DNA from: Mycobacterium sp. KBS0706
GTDB lineage: Bacteria; Pseudomonadota; Alphaproteobacteria; DSM-16000; Inquilinaceae
Direction: 5' to 3'
Length of the DNA stretch: 41,565 bases
Assembly (NCBI RefSeq): GCF_005938675.2
Contig: NZ_VCCH02000076.1
Span: 1-41,565 of the forward strand
In this document: piece after piece, positions 34,129 through 41,565 of the stretch
How the letters are laid out: each line of letters begins with the position of its first letter
Numbering within the stretch: position 1 is the first letter of the stretch
Notes under the pieces: model-generated
Database searches by the model: none
What the model was told of the DNA's origin: nothing
What the model saw: only the letters and a program-made list of their open reading frames with translations
Made by a program: the position numbers and the translations under genes

Positions 34129-35382
34129 ATGGACACGCGGCTGCATGCGAGCGGCATCAACGCCTATGACGTGAACGCCGTGCGGGCGGATTTCCCGATC
34201 CTGTCCCGCACCGTCTACGGCAAGCCGTTGGTCTATCTCGACAACGCCGCCTCGGCGCAGAAGCCGCGCTCGGTGATCGACGCCGAGAGCCGCGTCTACG
34301 AGCAGGAATACGCCAACGTTCATCGCGGCCTGCACTATCTCAGCGGCGCCGCGACCGACGCCTTCGAGGCGACGCGCGAGGCGGTGAAGCGCTTCATCAA
34401 CGCCGCCTCGATCAAGGAGATCGTCTACACCCGCGGCACCACCGAGGCGATCAACCTGGTGGCCCAGAGCTATGGCCGCGCCTTCCTGAAGGAAGGCGAC
34501 GAGATCATCGTCTCGGTGCTGGAGCACCATTCCAACATCGTGCCCTGGCAGCTGCTGGCGCAGGAGAAGGGGCTGGTCCTCAAGGTCGCCCCGATCGACG
34601 ACGACGGCAACTTCCTGCTCGACGAGTTCGAGAAGCTGCTGTCGCCGCGCACGAAGCTGGTCTCGATCACCTACATGTCGAACGCGCTGGGCACCATCGT
34701 CCCGGTCAAGGCGGTGATCGAGCGGGCGCATGCGGTCGGCGCCAAGGTGCTGCTGGATGCCGCCCAGGCGATCACCCACATGCCGGTCGACGTCCAGGCG
34801 CTGGGCTGCGACTTCCTGGCCTTCTCCGGCCACAAGCTGTACGGGCCAACCGGCATCGGCATCCTGTACGGCCGCGAGGCGCTGCTGGAGGCGATGCCGC
34901 CCTGGCAGGGCGGCGGCGAGATGATACGCACCGTCAGCTTCTCCGGCACCACCTTCGCCGAGCTGCCGGCCAAGTTCGAGGCCGGCACCCCGGCCATCGC
35001 CCAGACCATCGCGCTGAAGGCGGCGATCGACTACGTCACCGCGCTCGGCCTCGACACCATCGCGGCGCATGAGCGCGAGCTGCTGGACTACGGTGTCGAG
35101 CGGCTGTCGCATGTGCCGGGCCTGACCATCGTCGGCCGGGCGCGGGAGCGCGCCTCGATCATCTCCTTCGCCATGGACTGCGCCCATCCGCACGACATCG
35201 GCACCATCGTCGACCAGGCCGGCGTCGCGGTCCGGGCCGGCCACCACTGCGCCCAGCCGCTGATGGAGCGGCTGCAGCTGCCGGCGACGGCGCGCGCCTC
35301 CTTCGCCCTGTACAACACCAAGGCCGAGATCGACGTCATGGCCGAGGCGCTGGGCAAGGTGGTCAAGCTGTTCGGGAAATGA
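34129..35382 (+). CDS. sufS: Cysteine desulfurase SufS
   Basis: This 417-residue group II PLP desulfurase releases sulfur from cysteine and passes it to SufE. Motifs are VYLDNAASAQKP near the start, HHSNIVPW, LLDAAQAITHMPVDV, PLP lysine K236 in SGHKLYGPTG, and catalytic C374 in RAGHHCAQPLM, the short-loop form that needs SufE to accept persulfide. The downstream gene is sufE, whose ATG overlaps this stop (ATGA), so translation is coupled. Confidence 0.97.
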   Translation: MDTRLHASGINAYDVNAVRADFPILSRTVYGKPLVYLDNAASAQKPRSVIDAESRVYEQEYANVHRGLHYLSGAATDAFEATREAVKRFINAASIKEIVYTRGTTEAINLVAQSYGRAFLKEGDEIIVSVLEHHSNIVPWQLLAQEKGLVLKVAPIDDDGNFLLDEFEKLLSPRTKLVSITYMSNALGTIVPVKAVIERAHAVGAKVLLDAAQAITHMPVDVQALGCDFLAFSGHKLYGPTGIGILYGREALLEAMPPWQGGGEMIRTVSFSGTTFAELPAKFEAGTPAIAQTIALKAAIDYVTALGLDTIAAHERELLDYGVERLSHVPGLTIVGRARERASIISFAMDCAHPHDIGTIVDQAGVAVRAGHHCAQPLMERLQLPATARASFALYNTKAEIDVMAEALGKVVKLFGK

Positions 35383-35828
35383 CCATGCAGGCCAGGCTGT
35401 CCCAGGAAGAGCTGGAGGAGAACTTCGCCCTCCTCGACGATTGGGAGGAGCGCTACGCCTACATCATCAGCCTGGGCGACGCGCTGTCGCCGTTCCCGGA
35501 GGCCGAGCGGGTCGAGGCCAACAAGGTGCATGGCTGCCAGAGCCAGGTCTGGCTGATCGCCCGGCCCGAGGACCAGGCGCCGGACCACATCGTGTTCCAG
35601 GGCGACAGCGACGCCCGCATCGTCAAGGGGCTGATCGCCATCGTCACCGGCGTGTTCTCCGGCCGCCGGCCGGAGGAGGTGGCGGCGATGGATTTGCGCG
35701 GCCTGTTCACCCGGCTCGGCCTCGACACCCATCTGACCAGCGGCCGCCGCAACGGGCTGGCCTCGATGGTCGAACGGATCAAGGAGATCGCGCGGCGCCA
35801 CCTGGCCGCGCGGGAGGCGACATCATGA
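35379..35828 (+). CDS. sufE: Cysteine desulfuration protein SufE
   Basis: This 149-residue partner takes persulfide sulfur from SufS and delivers it to SufB. The sulfur-accepting C53 is in KVHGCQSQVWL. The N-terminal helix with LEENFALLDDWEERYAYII is the family's SufS-docking part. The start overlaps sufS by ATGA; a second ATG two codons later is possible. The next gene also overlaps by ATGA, so sufS-sufE-sufT behave as one translational unit. Confidence 0.96.
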   Translation: MTMQARLSQEELEENFALLDDWEERYAYIISLGDALSPFPEAERVEANKVHGCQSQVWLIARPEDQAPDHIVFQGDSDARIVKGLIAIVTGVFSGRRPEEVAAMDLRGLFTRLGLDTHLTSGRRNGLASMVERIKEIARRHLAAREATS

Positions 35829-36253
35829 GCAGTTTCCCCGACGACGGCCTTGGCCTGCACGACTTCATGCGCGCCGGCACGCTCGACCTGCCGGAGCCGG
35901 ACTGGATCCATGTCCGTACGCCGCTGTCGAAGGTCTCATACCCGCTCGACGTCGAGGCCACCCGCTCGGCAGTGATGGACAACCTGACCCTGGTGTTCGA
36001 CCCGGAACTGCCGGTCAACATCGTCGAACTCGGCCTGATCTACCGCGTCGACGTGTCGCCGGACGGCAAGGTCGGGATCGACATGACGCTGACCGCGCCG
36101 AACTGCCCGGTCGCCGGCTCGATGCCCGTGATGGTGGAGCGGGGGGCTCTGTCGGTTCCCGGCGTGACCGAGGCCAAGGTGACCCTGACCTGGGATCCGC
36201 CCTGGTCGATCGAGCGCGCCAGCGAGGACGCCCGGCTGGCGCTGGGGATGTGA
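35825..36253 (+). CDS. sufT: SufT-type DUF59/MIP18-family protein
   Basis: This 142-residue protein has a DUF59 domain: AVMDNLTLVFDPELPVNIVELGLIYRVDV (about 50-77), then VGIDMTLTAPNCPVAGSMP with the conserved C94, and VTLTWDPPWSIERASEDARLALGM. In Suf operons this family helps mature certain Fe-S proteins when demand is high. The first 40 residues form a less conserved extension. It overlaps sufE by 4 nt. Confidence 0.92.
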   Translation: MSSFPDDGLGLHDFMRAGTLDLPEPDWIHVRTPLSKVSYPLDVEATRSAVMDNLTLVFDPELPVNIVELGLIYRVDVSPDGKVGIDMTLTAPNCPVAGSMPVMVERGALSVPGVTEAKVTLTWDPPWSIERASEDARLALGM

Positions 36254-36258
36254 GAGGG

Positions 36259-36276
36259 ACGGGCCGGTTTGCCCGT
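36259..36276 (+). terminator. Stem-loop after sufT
   Basis: ACGGGC-CGGTTT-GCCCGT has 6-bp arms, 6 nt after the sufT stop. The 105-nt gap also has ATTGCAG (36287-36293) facing CTGCAAT (36315-36321). There is no T run after the first stem. It may weaken read-through to sufA rather than end transcription. Confidence 0.4.
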
Positions 36277-36358
36277 GACGACCTGCATTGCAGCCGCAGA
36301 CCGTTGAATCCTTTCTGCAATCGGCCCATCTTGAGGGTCGAGGACACGAGGTGACCTG

Positions 36359-36739
36359 ATGCGCCCCCTACCGCCGCCGATTTCCCTGACCGACCGCGCC
36401 GCCGACCGCGTGCGCGAGCTGATCGCGAAGTCGCCGAAGCCGATTCTCGGCCTGCGGGTCGGGGTCAAGGCGCGCGGCTGCTCCGGCCTCAGCTACTTCA
36501 TGGAATATGCCGAGGAGCGGAAGAAGTTCGAGGATGTGGTCGAGAGCAAGGGCGTTACCGTCCTGATCGACCCGTCGGCGATCATGTTCCTGCTCGGCAC
36601 CGAGATGGACTGGGTCCAGGAAGAGTTCGGCGCCCGCTTCGTGTTCAACAACCCGAACGAGGTCGATCGCTGCGGCTGCGGTGAGAGCTTCCGGGTGGCC
36701 CAGCCCGAGGGCAAGGAACCGGCCCCCGTCGGCGCGTAA
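36359..36739 (+). CDS. sufA: A-type Fe-S carrier protein (SufA/IscA/ErpA)
   Basis: This 126-residue carrier transfers assembled clusters to target proteins. Its three cluster cysteines are C41 in ARGCSGLSY and C105/C107 in RCGCGESF, the standard C-x(63)-C-x-C layout. The N-terminus ISLTDRAADRVRELI is typical of the family. A short C-terminal tail (RVAQPEGKEPAPVGA) is extra. GAGGTGA precedes the ATG. It is last in the Suf locus; whether it is functionally SufA, IscA or ErpA cannot be told from sequence. Confidence 0.93.
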   Translation: MRPLPPPISLTDRAADRVRELIAKSPKPILGLRVGVKARGCSGLSYFMEYAEERKKFEDVVESKGVTVLIDPSAIMFLLGTEMDWVQEEFGARFVFNNPNEVDRCGCGESFRVAQPEGKEPAPVGA

Positions 36740-36757
36740 CGCGGCCAGGCCGTCGCC

Positions 36758-38083
36758 GTGGCGCATCCAGCCGGTGACGCGCCGGACCTGACCCTGCGAA
36801 CCCTCCGCCGCCTGCTGTCGCCGCCGCGTTTGCGGCGGCTTCTGCGTTTCGCCGTCGGCGGCCTGCTGGTCGGCTGCATGGCCGTCGCCTTCGCCTGGGC
36901 CGCGGACGAGGCGCAGAGCCTGTTTTTCCGGATCACCGACGGCCGGTTGTGGCTGGCGCCGATCCTCGGCGCCGTCGGCTTCGGCGTTTCCGCCCTGGCA
37001 GCGCAGCGGTGGTTCCCGGCGGCGCCCGGCAGCGGCATCCCGCAATGCATCGCGGCGATGCGGCGGCCGCTGGAGCTGGTGCCGACCCAGCTGGATGCCC
37101 GCACCGGCATCGGCAAGATTCTGCTCTGCCTGGTCGGGCTGGCCTGCGGCGGCTCGATCGGGCGCGAGGGGCCGACCGTGCAGGTCGGCGCGGTGATCCT
37201 GGCCTGGCTCACGCCGCACGCCACCCCGGCGCGGCTGCGCCGGGTGATCACCGCCGGCGGCGCGGCCGGGCTGGCCGGCGCCTTCAACACCCCGCTGGCC
37301 GGCATCGTCTTCGCGCTGGAGGAGCTGGTCGGCGGCTTCGACATCCGCAACCGCATGGCGGTGCTGGCCGCGATCTTCCTGTCCTCCGCCGTCGCCATCG
37401 CCGTGCTCGGCGACTACACCTATTTCGGCCGGCATGCGCTGGATTTCACGCCCGGGGCGATCCCGGTCTTCCTGCTGGTCGCGGTGCTGGCCGGCATCCT
37501 CGGCGGTCTGTTCGGCCGCTGCGTCCTGGCGCTGACCCGGCTGCTGCCGCGGCTGTTCCGCCGGTTCGGCCGCTGGTCGGTGCTGGCCGCCGCCGCCAGC
37601 TGCGGCCTGCTCGCCGGGCTGATCGGGCTCGCCGCCGGCGGCGTCACCTTCGGCACCGGCTACGAGCCGACGCGGCTGGCGCTGGAAGGCGGGCACAGCC
37701 TCGCCTGGTGGTTCTTCCCGGCCAAGTTCGCCGCCACCGCCCTGGCCTCTTCGGCCGGCATCCCGGGCGGCCTGTTCGCGCCTTCGCTCTCGGTCGGCGC
37801 CGGCTTCGGCGCCATCTTCGCGCCGCTGGTCGGCCCGGACCTCGTGCCGTCGCTGATGCTGGTGGGTATGGCCGCCTACCTGACCGGCGTCACCCATTCG
37901 CCGGTCACCGCGCTGGTGCTGCTGGCGGAGATGACCGGCGAATCCCGCGGCCTTGCCATCCTGATCCCGGCCGTCGGCCTGGCCTGGGCAGGGTCGCGGC
38001 TGGTGCTGCGGCATGGATTGTATCATTTGTTGGCCGAGCGAATTCTTGCACGAGCCGGCTGGAATCCTTCGGCGACAACCTGA
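36758..38083 (+). CDS. CLC-family chloride/proton antiporter
   Basis: This is a 441-residue inner-membrane protein with about ten hydrophobic helices. The three ion-path motifs are GSGIPQ (91-96), GREGP (135-139) with gating glutamate E137, and GIPGGLFAPSLSVGA (about 343-357). E188-E189 in PLAGIVFALEELVG correspond to the internal proton glutamate of E. coli ClcA, indicating a Cl-/H+ exchanger rather than a channel. There is no CBS domain. It starts with GTG and lacks a clear Shine-Dalgarno. The start is 18 nt after sufA, but the function is unrelated. Confidence 0.92.
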   Translation: MAHPAGDAPDLTLRTLRRLLSPPRLRRLLRFAVGGLLVGCMAVAFAWAADEAQSLFFRITDGRLWLAPILGAVGFGVSALAAQRWFPAAPGSGIPQCIAAMRRPLELVPTQLDARTGIGKILLCLVGLACGGSIGREGPTVQVGAVILAWLTPHATPARLRRVITAGGAAGLAGAFNTPLAGIVFALEELVGGFDIRNRMAVLAAIFLSSAVAIAVLGDYTYFGRHALDFTPGAIPVFLLVAVLAGILGGLFGRCVLALTRLLPRLFRRFGRWSVLAAAASCGLLAGLIGLAAGGVTFGTGYEPTRLALEGGHSLAWWFFPAKFAATALASSAGIPGGLFAPSLSVGAGFGAIFAPLVGPDLVPSLMLVGMAAYLTGVTHSPVTALVLLAEMTGESRGLAILIPAVGLAWAGSRLVLRHGLYHLLAERILARAGWNPSATT

Positions 38084-38124
38084 TATCGTCTGCCGCAAAG
38101 GAAAAAGCACCTTCGGGGGTTCAG

Positions 38125-38436
38125 GTGAGATTCGGTCTTCCGGCGCTGGCCGCGCTGGTGCTCCTCGGCTGCGCACAGGAACCGCCGAGTGAGCATTCAA
38201 CCGTTCTGTCGCGGACGGTGACGGTGGACGGCCTCGATATCGGCGTCACCCGACTGTCGGAGTCGGTCTGGGGCGCCTGGCTGGTGGGGCCGAGCCTGAT
38301 CGGCCCGTCCCCGGCCAAGGTCCGCGCCGCCGAGCGCAAGGCGATCGAGCAGGTCTCGGCCTGCAAGGTCACCAACGTCGCCCCGGGCGACAATCCGATG
38401 CGGGCCGAGTATGTCGAGCTGACGGTCGCCTGCTGA
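38125..38436 (+). CDS. Small predicted lipoprotein, GTG start
   Basis: This 103-residue frame begins with GTG after GGGGG. The N-terminus (VRFGLPALAALVLLGCAQEPP) is a short lipoprotein signal with lipobox L-L-G-C16. The mature part has two further cysteines (SACKVT and the final AC) that could form a disulfide, plus a segment PSPAKVRAAERKAIEQVSACKVTNVAPGD. The function is unknown; the protein would be anchored to the inner or outer membrane. It follows the CLC gene by 41 nt and may be co-transcribed. It is convergent with the NTF2-like gene. Confidence 0.7.
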   Translation: MRFGLPALAALVLLGCAQEPPSEHSTVLSRTVTVDGLDIGVTRLSESVWGAWLVGPSLIGPSPAKVRAAERKAIEQVSACKVTNVAPGDNPMRAEYVELTVAC

Positions 38437-38460
38437 ACGCAGCGCTTGCGAGCAGGTTTG

Positions 38461-38479
38461 GGGTCGCGTCCGCGAACCC
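38461..38479. terminator. Hairpin between convergent lipoprotein and NTF2-like genes
   Basis: GGGTCGCG-TC-CGCGAACCC forms an 8-bp stem with one bulged base, in the 52-nt gap where transcripts from both sides meet. There is no T run. Confidence 0.35.
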
Positions 38480-38488
38480 AATACGGCC

Positions 38489-38875
38489 TCAGCCGGTCGG
38501 CAGCTTCAGCTCGTAGCGCTCGGTCCAGCGGCTGCGGTCGTAGGGCGGCTCGCCGGAATCGGCGAAGACCTCCACCGCCTCGGTGATCTGGCCGTCGCGC
38601 AGGCGGTACAGCGAGACGGTGTGCACGATGTCGTTGCCGTCGGTCAGCAGCACCCAGGAGACCGCCCGCTCGCCCGCCTCGATCAGCTCCCGCAGATGGC
38701 AGCGCCAGCGGCCGGGAAAGTTGGCGTTGAGGGCGATGAAGGCGTCGGCACCACGGACGCGCTCGCAGGTCTGCGGCCAGTCCGCCACGAAGTCGTCGGA
38801 CAGCAAACCGAGGGCTCTGGCCCAGTCGCGCGCATCAAAAGCACGCCACAGAGCGGTGACGACATGGTCGTCCAT
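38489..38875 (-). CDS. NTF2-like/SnoaL-type protein
   Basis: This 128-residue protein is of the NTF2-like alpha+beta barrel fold: an N-terminal helix (HVVTALWRAFDARDWARALGLLSDDFVADWPQTCERVRGADAFIALNANFPG) then strands RWRCHLRELIEAGERAVSWVLLTDGNDIVHTVSLYRLRDGQITEAVEVFADSG. The W and P at about 33-34 and the terminal VEVFAD are usual for SnoaL-like domains. Such proteins bind small polyketide- or steroid-like molecules or act as isomerases; nothing here specifies the substrate. It is divergent from the ABC importer. Confidence 0.8.
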   Translation of the reverse strand: MDDHVVTALWRAFDARDWARALGLLSDDFVADWPQTCERVRGADAFIALNANFPGRWRCHLRELIEAGERAVSWVLLTDGNDIVHTVSLYRLRDGQITEAVEVFADSGEPPYDRSRWTERYELKLPTG

Positions 38876-38945
38876 GGCATTTCGGTCAACTTGTTCCCAA
38901 TTTGTTCATTATGCCGAAGAGAGGCCCGTCTGTCGAGAGCGCTAT

Positions 38946-39010
38946 AGAGTTACGGTTAATTTTTGTATTTTATAAAATCTATTTCCACAATATCGTATGC
39001 TATTCGATAA
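38946..39010. promoter_or_regulatory. AT-rich promoter region with a 12-bp palindrome upstream of the ABC importer
   Basis: ATTTTATAAAAT (38967-38978) is perfectly self-complementary and sits in a stretch far poorer in GC than the rest of the window. TTACGG (38950) and TAAAAT (38973) are 17 nt apart and could be the importer promoter. A second inverted repeat TATCG…CGATA spans 38991-39009. Control by a sulfur- or nitrogen-responsive regulator is possible but unproven. Confidence 0.45.
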
Positions 39011-39055
39011 TCAACGGGCCGGGATCGTGGATCCAGCCGGCCGAGAGGACCGACC

Positions 39056-40033
39056 ATGATCACCCTGTCGCGCCGCCTGCTGCTGGCAGGCTCGATCGTC
39101 GTTGCCGCCCTCGCTCCGGCGGCCGGCAGGGCCGCCGATCCGGTGTCCGCGATCACTCTCGACTGGGCCTATTACAGCCCGGTCAGCCTGGTGCTGAAGG
39201 ACAAGGGCTGGCTGGAGGAGGCGCTGAAGCCGCAGGGTGTGTCGGTCACCTGGGTGCAGAGCGCCGGCAGCAACAAGGCGATCGAGTTCCTGAACTCCGG
39301 CAGCGTCCAGTTCGGCTCCACCGCCGGCGCCGCGGCCCTGTTGGCGCGGATCAACGGCAGCCCGATCAAGGCCGTCTATTCCTACTCCCGGCCGGAATGG
39401 ACGGCGCTGGTGACCAATGGCGACAGTCCGATCCAGTCTGTCGAGGACCTCAAGGGCAAGCGTGTCGCCGTCACCCGCGGCACCGACCCCTATATCTTCT
39501 TGCTGCGCGCCCTGGCCGATCACGGCCTGGCGGAGCAGGACATCGAGGTGGTGCTGCTGCAGCATGCCGACGGCCGTAACGCCCTGATCGGCCACCAGGT
39601 CGACGCCTGGGCCGGGCTCGACCCGATGATGGCGCAGGCGGAGCTGGAGCAGGGGGCACGGCTGTTCTACCGCAAGCCCGAGCTGAACACCTATGGCGTG
39701 CTGAACGTGAACGAGCAGTTCGCCGCCGACCACCCGGAGATCGTCGAGACTGTGATCCGCGCCTATGAGCAGGCACGGACCTACGCCCTGGCCCATCCGG
39801 AAGAGCTGCGCGCCGCCCTGGTCCAGGCCGCCGGCCTGACCGATGCGGTGGCGGCCAGGCAGCTGGAGCGCACCGACCTGTCGGGCCCGGCGATCGACGC
39901 GTCGAAGCACGACACCATCCTGAACGCCGGGCTGGCGCTGCAGAAGGCGGGCGTGATCGACTCCGGGGTCGATGTCGCGGCCACGGTCGACGCGCTGCTC
40001 GACGCCCGCTTCAAGACGGCGCTGGCGAACTGA
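39056..40033 (+). CDS. Aliphatic sulfonate/taurine-type ABC transporter binding protein
   Basis: This 325-residue periplasmic binding protein has a signal peptide over residues 1-26 (…GRAA|DP); SRRLLLAG could also serve as a twin-arginine signal. The mature part is typical of the SsuA/TauA/NrtA (NMT1-like) family: LDWAYYSPVSLVLKDKGWLEEALKPQGVSVTWVQSAGSNKAIEFLNSGSVQFGSTAG, then VEDLKGKRVAVTRGTDPYIFL and DAWAGLDPMMAQAE. It is closest in pattern to SsuA-like proteins. No desulfonating monooxygenase (SsuD, TauD) is visible in the window, so the substrate is open. GAGAGGA precedes the ATG. Confidence 0.88.
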   Translation: MITLSRRLLLAGSIVVAALAPAAGRAADPVSAITLDWAYYSPVSLVLKDKGWLEEALKPQGVSVTWVQSAGSNKAIEFLNSGSVQFGSTAGAAALLARINGSPIKAVYSYSRPEWTALVTNGDSPIQSVEDLKGKRVAVTRGTDPYIFLLRALADHGLAEQDIEVVLLQHADGRNALIGHQVDAWAGLDPMMAQAELEQGARLFYRKPELNTYGVLNVNEQFAADHPEIVETVIRAYEQARTYALAHPEELRAALVQAAGLTDAVAARQLERTDLSGPAIDASKHDTILNAGLALQKAGVIDSGVDVAATVDALLDARFKTALAN

Positions 40034-40035
40034 CC

Positions 40036-40863
40036 ATGGCCAGCCTGGACCCCGCCGCGACCGGTGCCGAGATCCGCGAGCCGCGCGCCGCCGGCGTGCT
40101 CGGCGCCGTCGTGGTCGGGCTGATCCTGCCGGTCGGGCTGGCCCTGGGCTGGGAGGTGCTGGCCGCGCTCGGCCTGGTCTCCACCCGCCTGCTGCCGCCG
40201 CCGTCGCAGATCCTGAAGACGCTGGGCGACCTGGCGAGCCGCGGCGTGCTGCTCGACCATGTCCTGGCGACGCTGTGGCGGGTGTGGTGGGGCTTCCTGC
40301 TCGGCGCCGCCGCCGGCACCGCCCTGGGCGCCGCCACCGGCGTCTGGCCGCTGGCCCGCCGGTTGCTGGACCCCACCATCCAGGCGCTGCGCAGCATCCC
40401 GTCGATCGCCTGGGTGCCGCTGTTCATCCTGTGGTTCGGCATCTTCGAGACGCCGAAGGTGCTGTTGATCGCGGTCGGCGTGTTCTTCCCGGTCTACCTG
40501 ACCCTGGCCGGCGCCATCGCCTCGGTCGACCGCAAGCTGGTCGAGGTCGGGCGGATCTACCGCTTCGGCACCTGGGACCTGGTGCGCCGCATCCTGCTGC
40601 CGGCGGCGCTGCCGACCTACATCACCGGCCTGCGCGGTGGGCTCGGCCTCGGCTGGATGTTCGTGGTGGCGGCGGAGTTCATGGGCGCCAGCAAGGGGCT
40701 CGGCTATCTGCTGGTCGACGGCCAGATGACCGGCCGCCCGGCCACCATCCTGGCCGCGATCCTGCTGTTCGCCGTGCTGGGCAAGCTGACCGACATGGCC
40801 CTGGCGTCGCTTGGCGCCCGGCTGGTGCGCTGGCAGGACGGCTTCAGGCCGGAGGGAGCGTGA
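40036..40863 (+). CDS. ABC transporter permease, SsuC/TauC type
   Basis: This 275-residue inner-membrane permease has about six helices (first at 20-45). The cytoplasmic EAA-like loop, VGRIYRFGTWDLVRRILLPAALPTYITGLR, lies near residues 172-200 and docks the ATPase. ALRSIPSIAWVPLFILWFGI is the family signature of sulfonate/nitrate/taurine permeases. It starts 2 nt after the binding-protein stop (TGACCATG) and is followed the same way by the ATPase, so the three are co-translated. Confidence 0.92.
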   Translation: MASLDPAATGAEIREPRAAGVLGAVVVGLILPVGLALGWEVLAALGLVSTRLLPPPSQILKTLGDLASRGVLLDHVLATLWRVWWGFLLGAAAGTALGAATGVWPLARRLLDPTIQALRSIPSIAWVPLFILWFGIFETPKVLLIAVGVFFPVYLTLAGAIASVDRKLVEVGRIYRFGTWDLVRRILLPAALPTYITGLRGGLGLGWMFVVAAEFMGASKGLGYLLVDGQMTGRPATILAAILLFAVLGKLTDMALASLGARLVRWQDGFRPEGA

Positions 40864-40865
40864 CC

Positions 40866-41565
40866 ATGCTGTCGCTGCAGGGCGTCGCCAAGCGCTATCC
40901 GACCGGGCTGGACGCCCTGGCCGGCATCGATCTGGCCGTCGAGTCCGGCGCCATCGTCGCCGTGGTCGGCGCCAGCGGCTGCGGCAAAAGCACACTGCTG
41001 CGCTTGATCGCCGGGCTGGAGCGGGCGACGGCCGGCACGCTCTCGGTCGCCGGCCATCCGGTGGACGGGCCGGGCGAGGATGTCGGCGTGGTGTTCCAGG
41101 AGCCGCGGCTGATGCCCTGGCTGACGGTCGAGGCCAATGTGCGCTTCGGCCTCGGCCGGCTGCCCAGGGCCGAGGCGGCACGGCTGGCTGCGGAGGCGAT
41201 CGCCCGCGTCGGGCTCTCGGGCTTTGCCGGTGCCTGGCCGCGCCAGCTCTCCGGCGGCATGGCCCAGCGCGTCGCCATTGCCCGGGCCCTGGTGGCCCGG
41301 CCCAAGGTGCTGCTGCTGGACGAGCCGTTCAGCGCTCTCGACACCTTCACCCGGCGCGACCTGCATCGCCACCTGCTGGAGATCCGCGACTGGCTGCAGC
41401 CGACGCTGGTGCTGGTGACACATGACATCGACGAGGCGCTGGCCCTGGCCGACCGCGTGGTGGTGCTGGCCGGCCGCCCGGGCCGGATCGCCGCCGACAT
41501 CGCCGTGCTGCTGCCGCGGGCCGAACGCGCCGGGGCGCCGGAGCTGCTGCGGCTGCGCGAGGCCG
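40866..41565 (+). CDS. ABC transporter ATP-binding protein, SsuB/TauB type (3' end outside window)
   Basis: This ATPase of the importer is open to the right edge: 233 codons are visible without a stop. Walker A is GASGCGKST (35-43), the Q-loop is VVFQEPRLMPWLTV, the signature is LSGGMAQR, Walker B is VLLLDEPFSALD, and the H-loop is LVTHDIDEALALADR. The Q-loop 'EPRLMPW' and the 'DIDEAL' end are typical of the sulfonate/nitrate/taurine subfamily. Family length of about 240-270 means only a short tail is missing. Confidence 0.93.
   Translation, partial: MLSLQGVAKRYPTGLDALAGIDLAVESGAIVAVVGASGCGKSTLLRLIAGLERATAGTLSVAGHPVDGPGEDVGVVFQEPRLMPWLTVEANVRFGLGRLPRAEAARLAAEAIARVGLSGFAGAWPRQLSGGMAQRVAIARALVARPKVLLLDEPFSALDTFTRRDLHRHLLEIRDWLQPTLVLVTHDIDEALALADRVVVLAGRPGRIAADIAVLLPRAERAGAPELLRLREA

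Overview
The window is about 41.6 kb of GC-rich DNA, densely coded with short gaps. It looks like an alphaproteobacterial chromosome, probably Rhodospirillales (Azospirillum/Inquilinus-like). This is inferred from gene content and order, not from a marker gene: an iscR-cysteine desulfurase-ferredoxin-sufBCDSE-sufT-sufA cluster, a DhnA-type class I aldolase beside a ThiE-like protein, a bifunctional glnE, a DUF3141 protein, and a site matching the alphaproteobacterial LexA consensus. No rRNA, tRNA, CRISPR array, transposase or phage gene was seen. Most of the window is core metabolism.

Left part (1-10.4 kb): a MscS-type channel, argS, and a large DUF3141 alpha/beta-hydrolase with a PHA-synthase-like Cys nucleophile. 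A 270-nt gap follows with a REP-like palindrome and a GTTC-N7-GTTC motif. Next come a ParE/RelE-type toxin with a ribbon-helix-helix-like antitoxin, an aldolase/ThiE-like pair, and a divergent Lrp-type regulator facing arginase (rocF) and ornithine aminotransferase (rocD). The last group is a likely arginine/ornithine catabolic unit with its own regulator.

Middle part (10.4-28 kb): two unrecognised small genes divergent from a DUF455 ferritin-like gene; a LysR-cupin pair divergent from a DODA-type dioxygenase; a glutathione transferase divergent from a second LysR gene; bcp peroxiredoxin downstream of glnE; a 1068-residue AsmA-like protein; periplasmic gamma-glutamyltransferase; a 64-residue miniature RTX protein; tyrS; a methyltransferase; and an alpha/beta hydrolase. 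Several divergent gaps carry inverted repeats that look like operators.

Right part (28-41.6 kb): an Fe-S cluster assembly locus headed by an IscR-type Rrf2 regulator, with two different cysteine desulfurases (IscS/NifS-like and SufS), a 2Fe-2S ferredoxin, SufBCD, SufE, SufT and an A-type carrier. Then come a CLC Cl-/H+ antiporter, a small lipoprotein, an NTF2-like protein, and the start of a sulfonate/nitrate/taurine-type ABC importer (binding protein, permease, ATPase). The ATPase gene runs off the window.

The least explained items are the mini-RTX gene, the LexA-like motif pointing antisense into the toxin-antitoxin pair, the two unknown genes at 10.4-11.1 kb, the three-segment leader of the aldolase gene, and the phased half-sites between LysR and DODA. 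No wholly new multi-gene system is evident.
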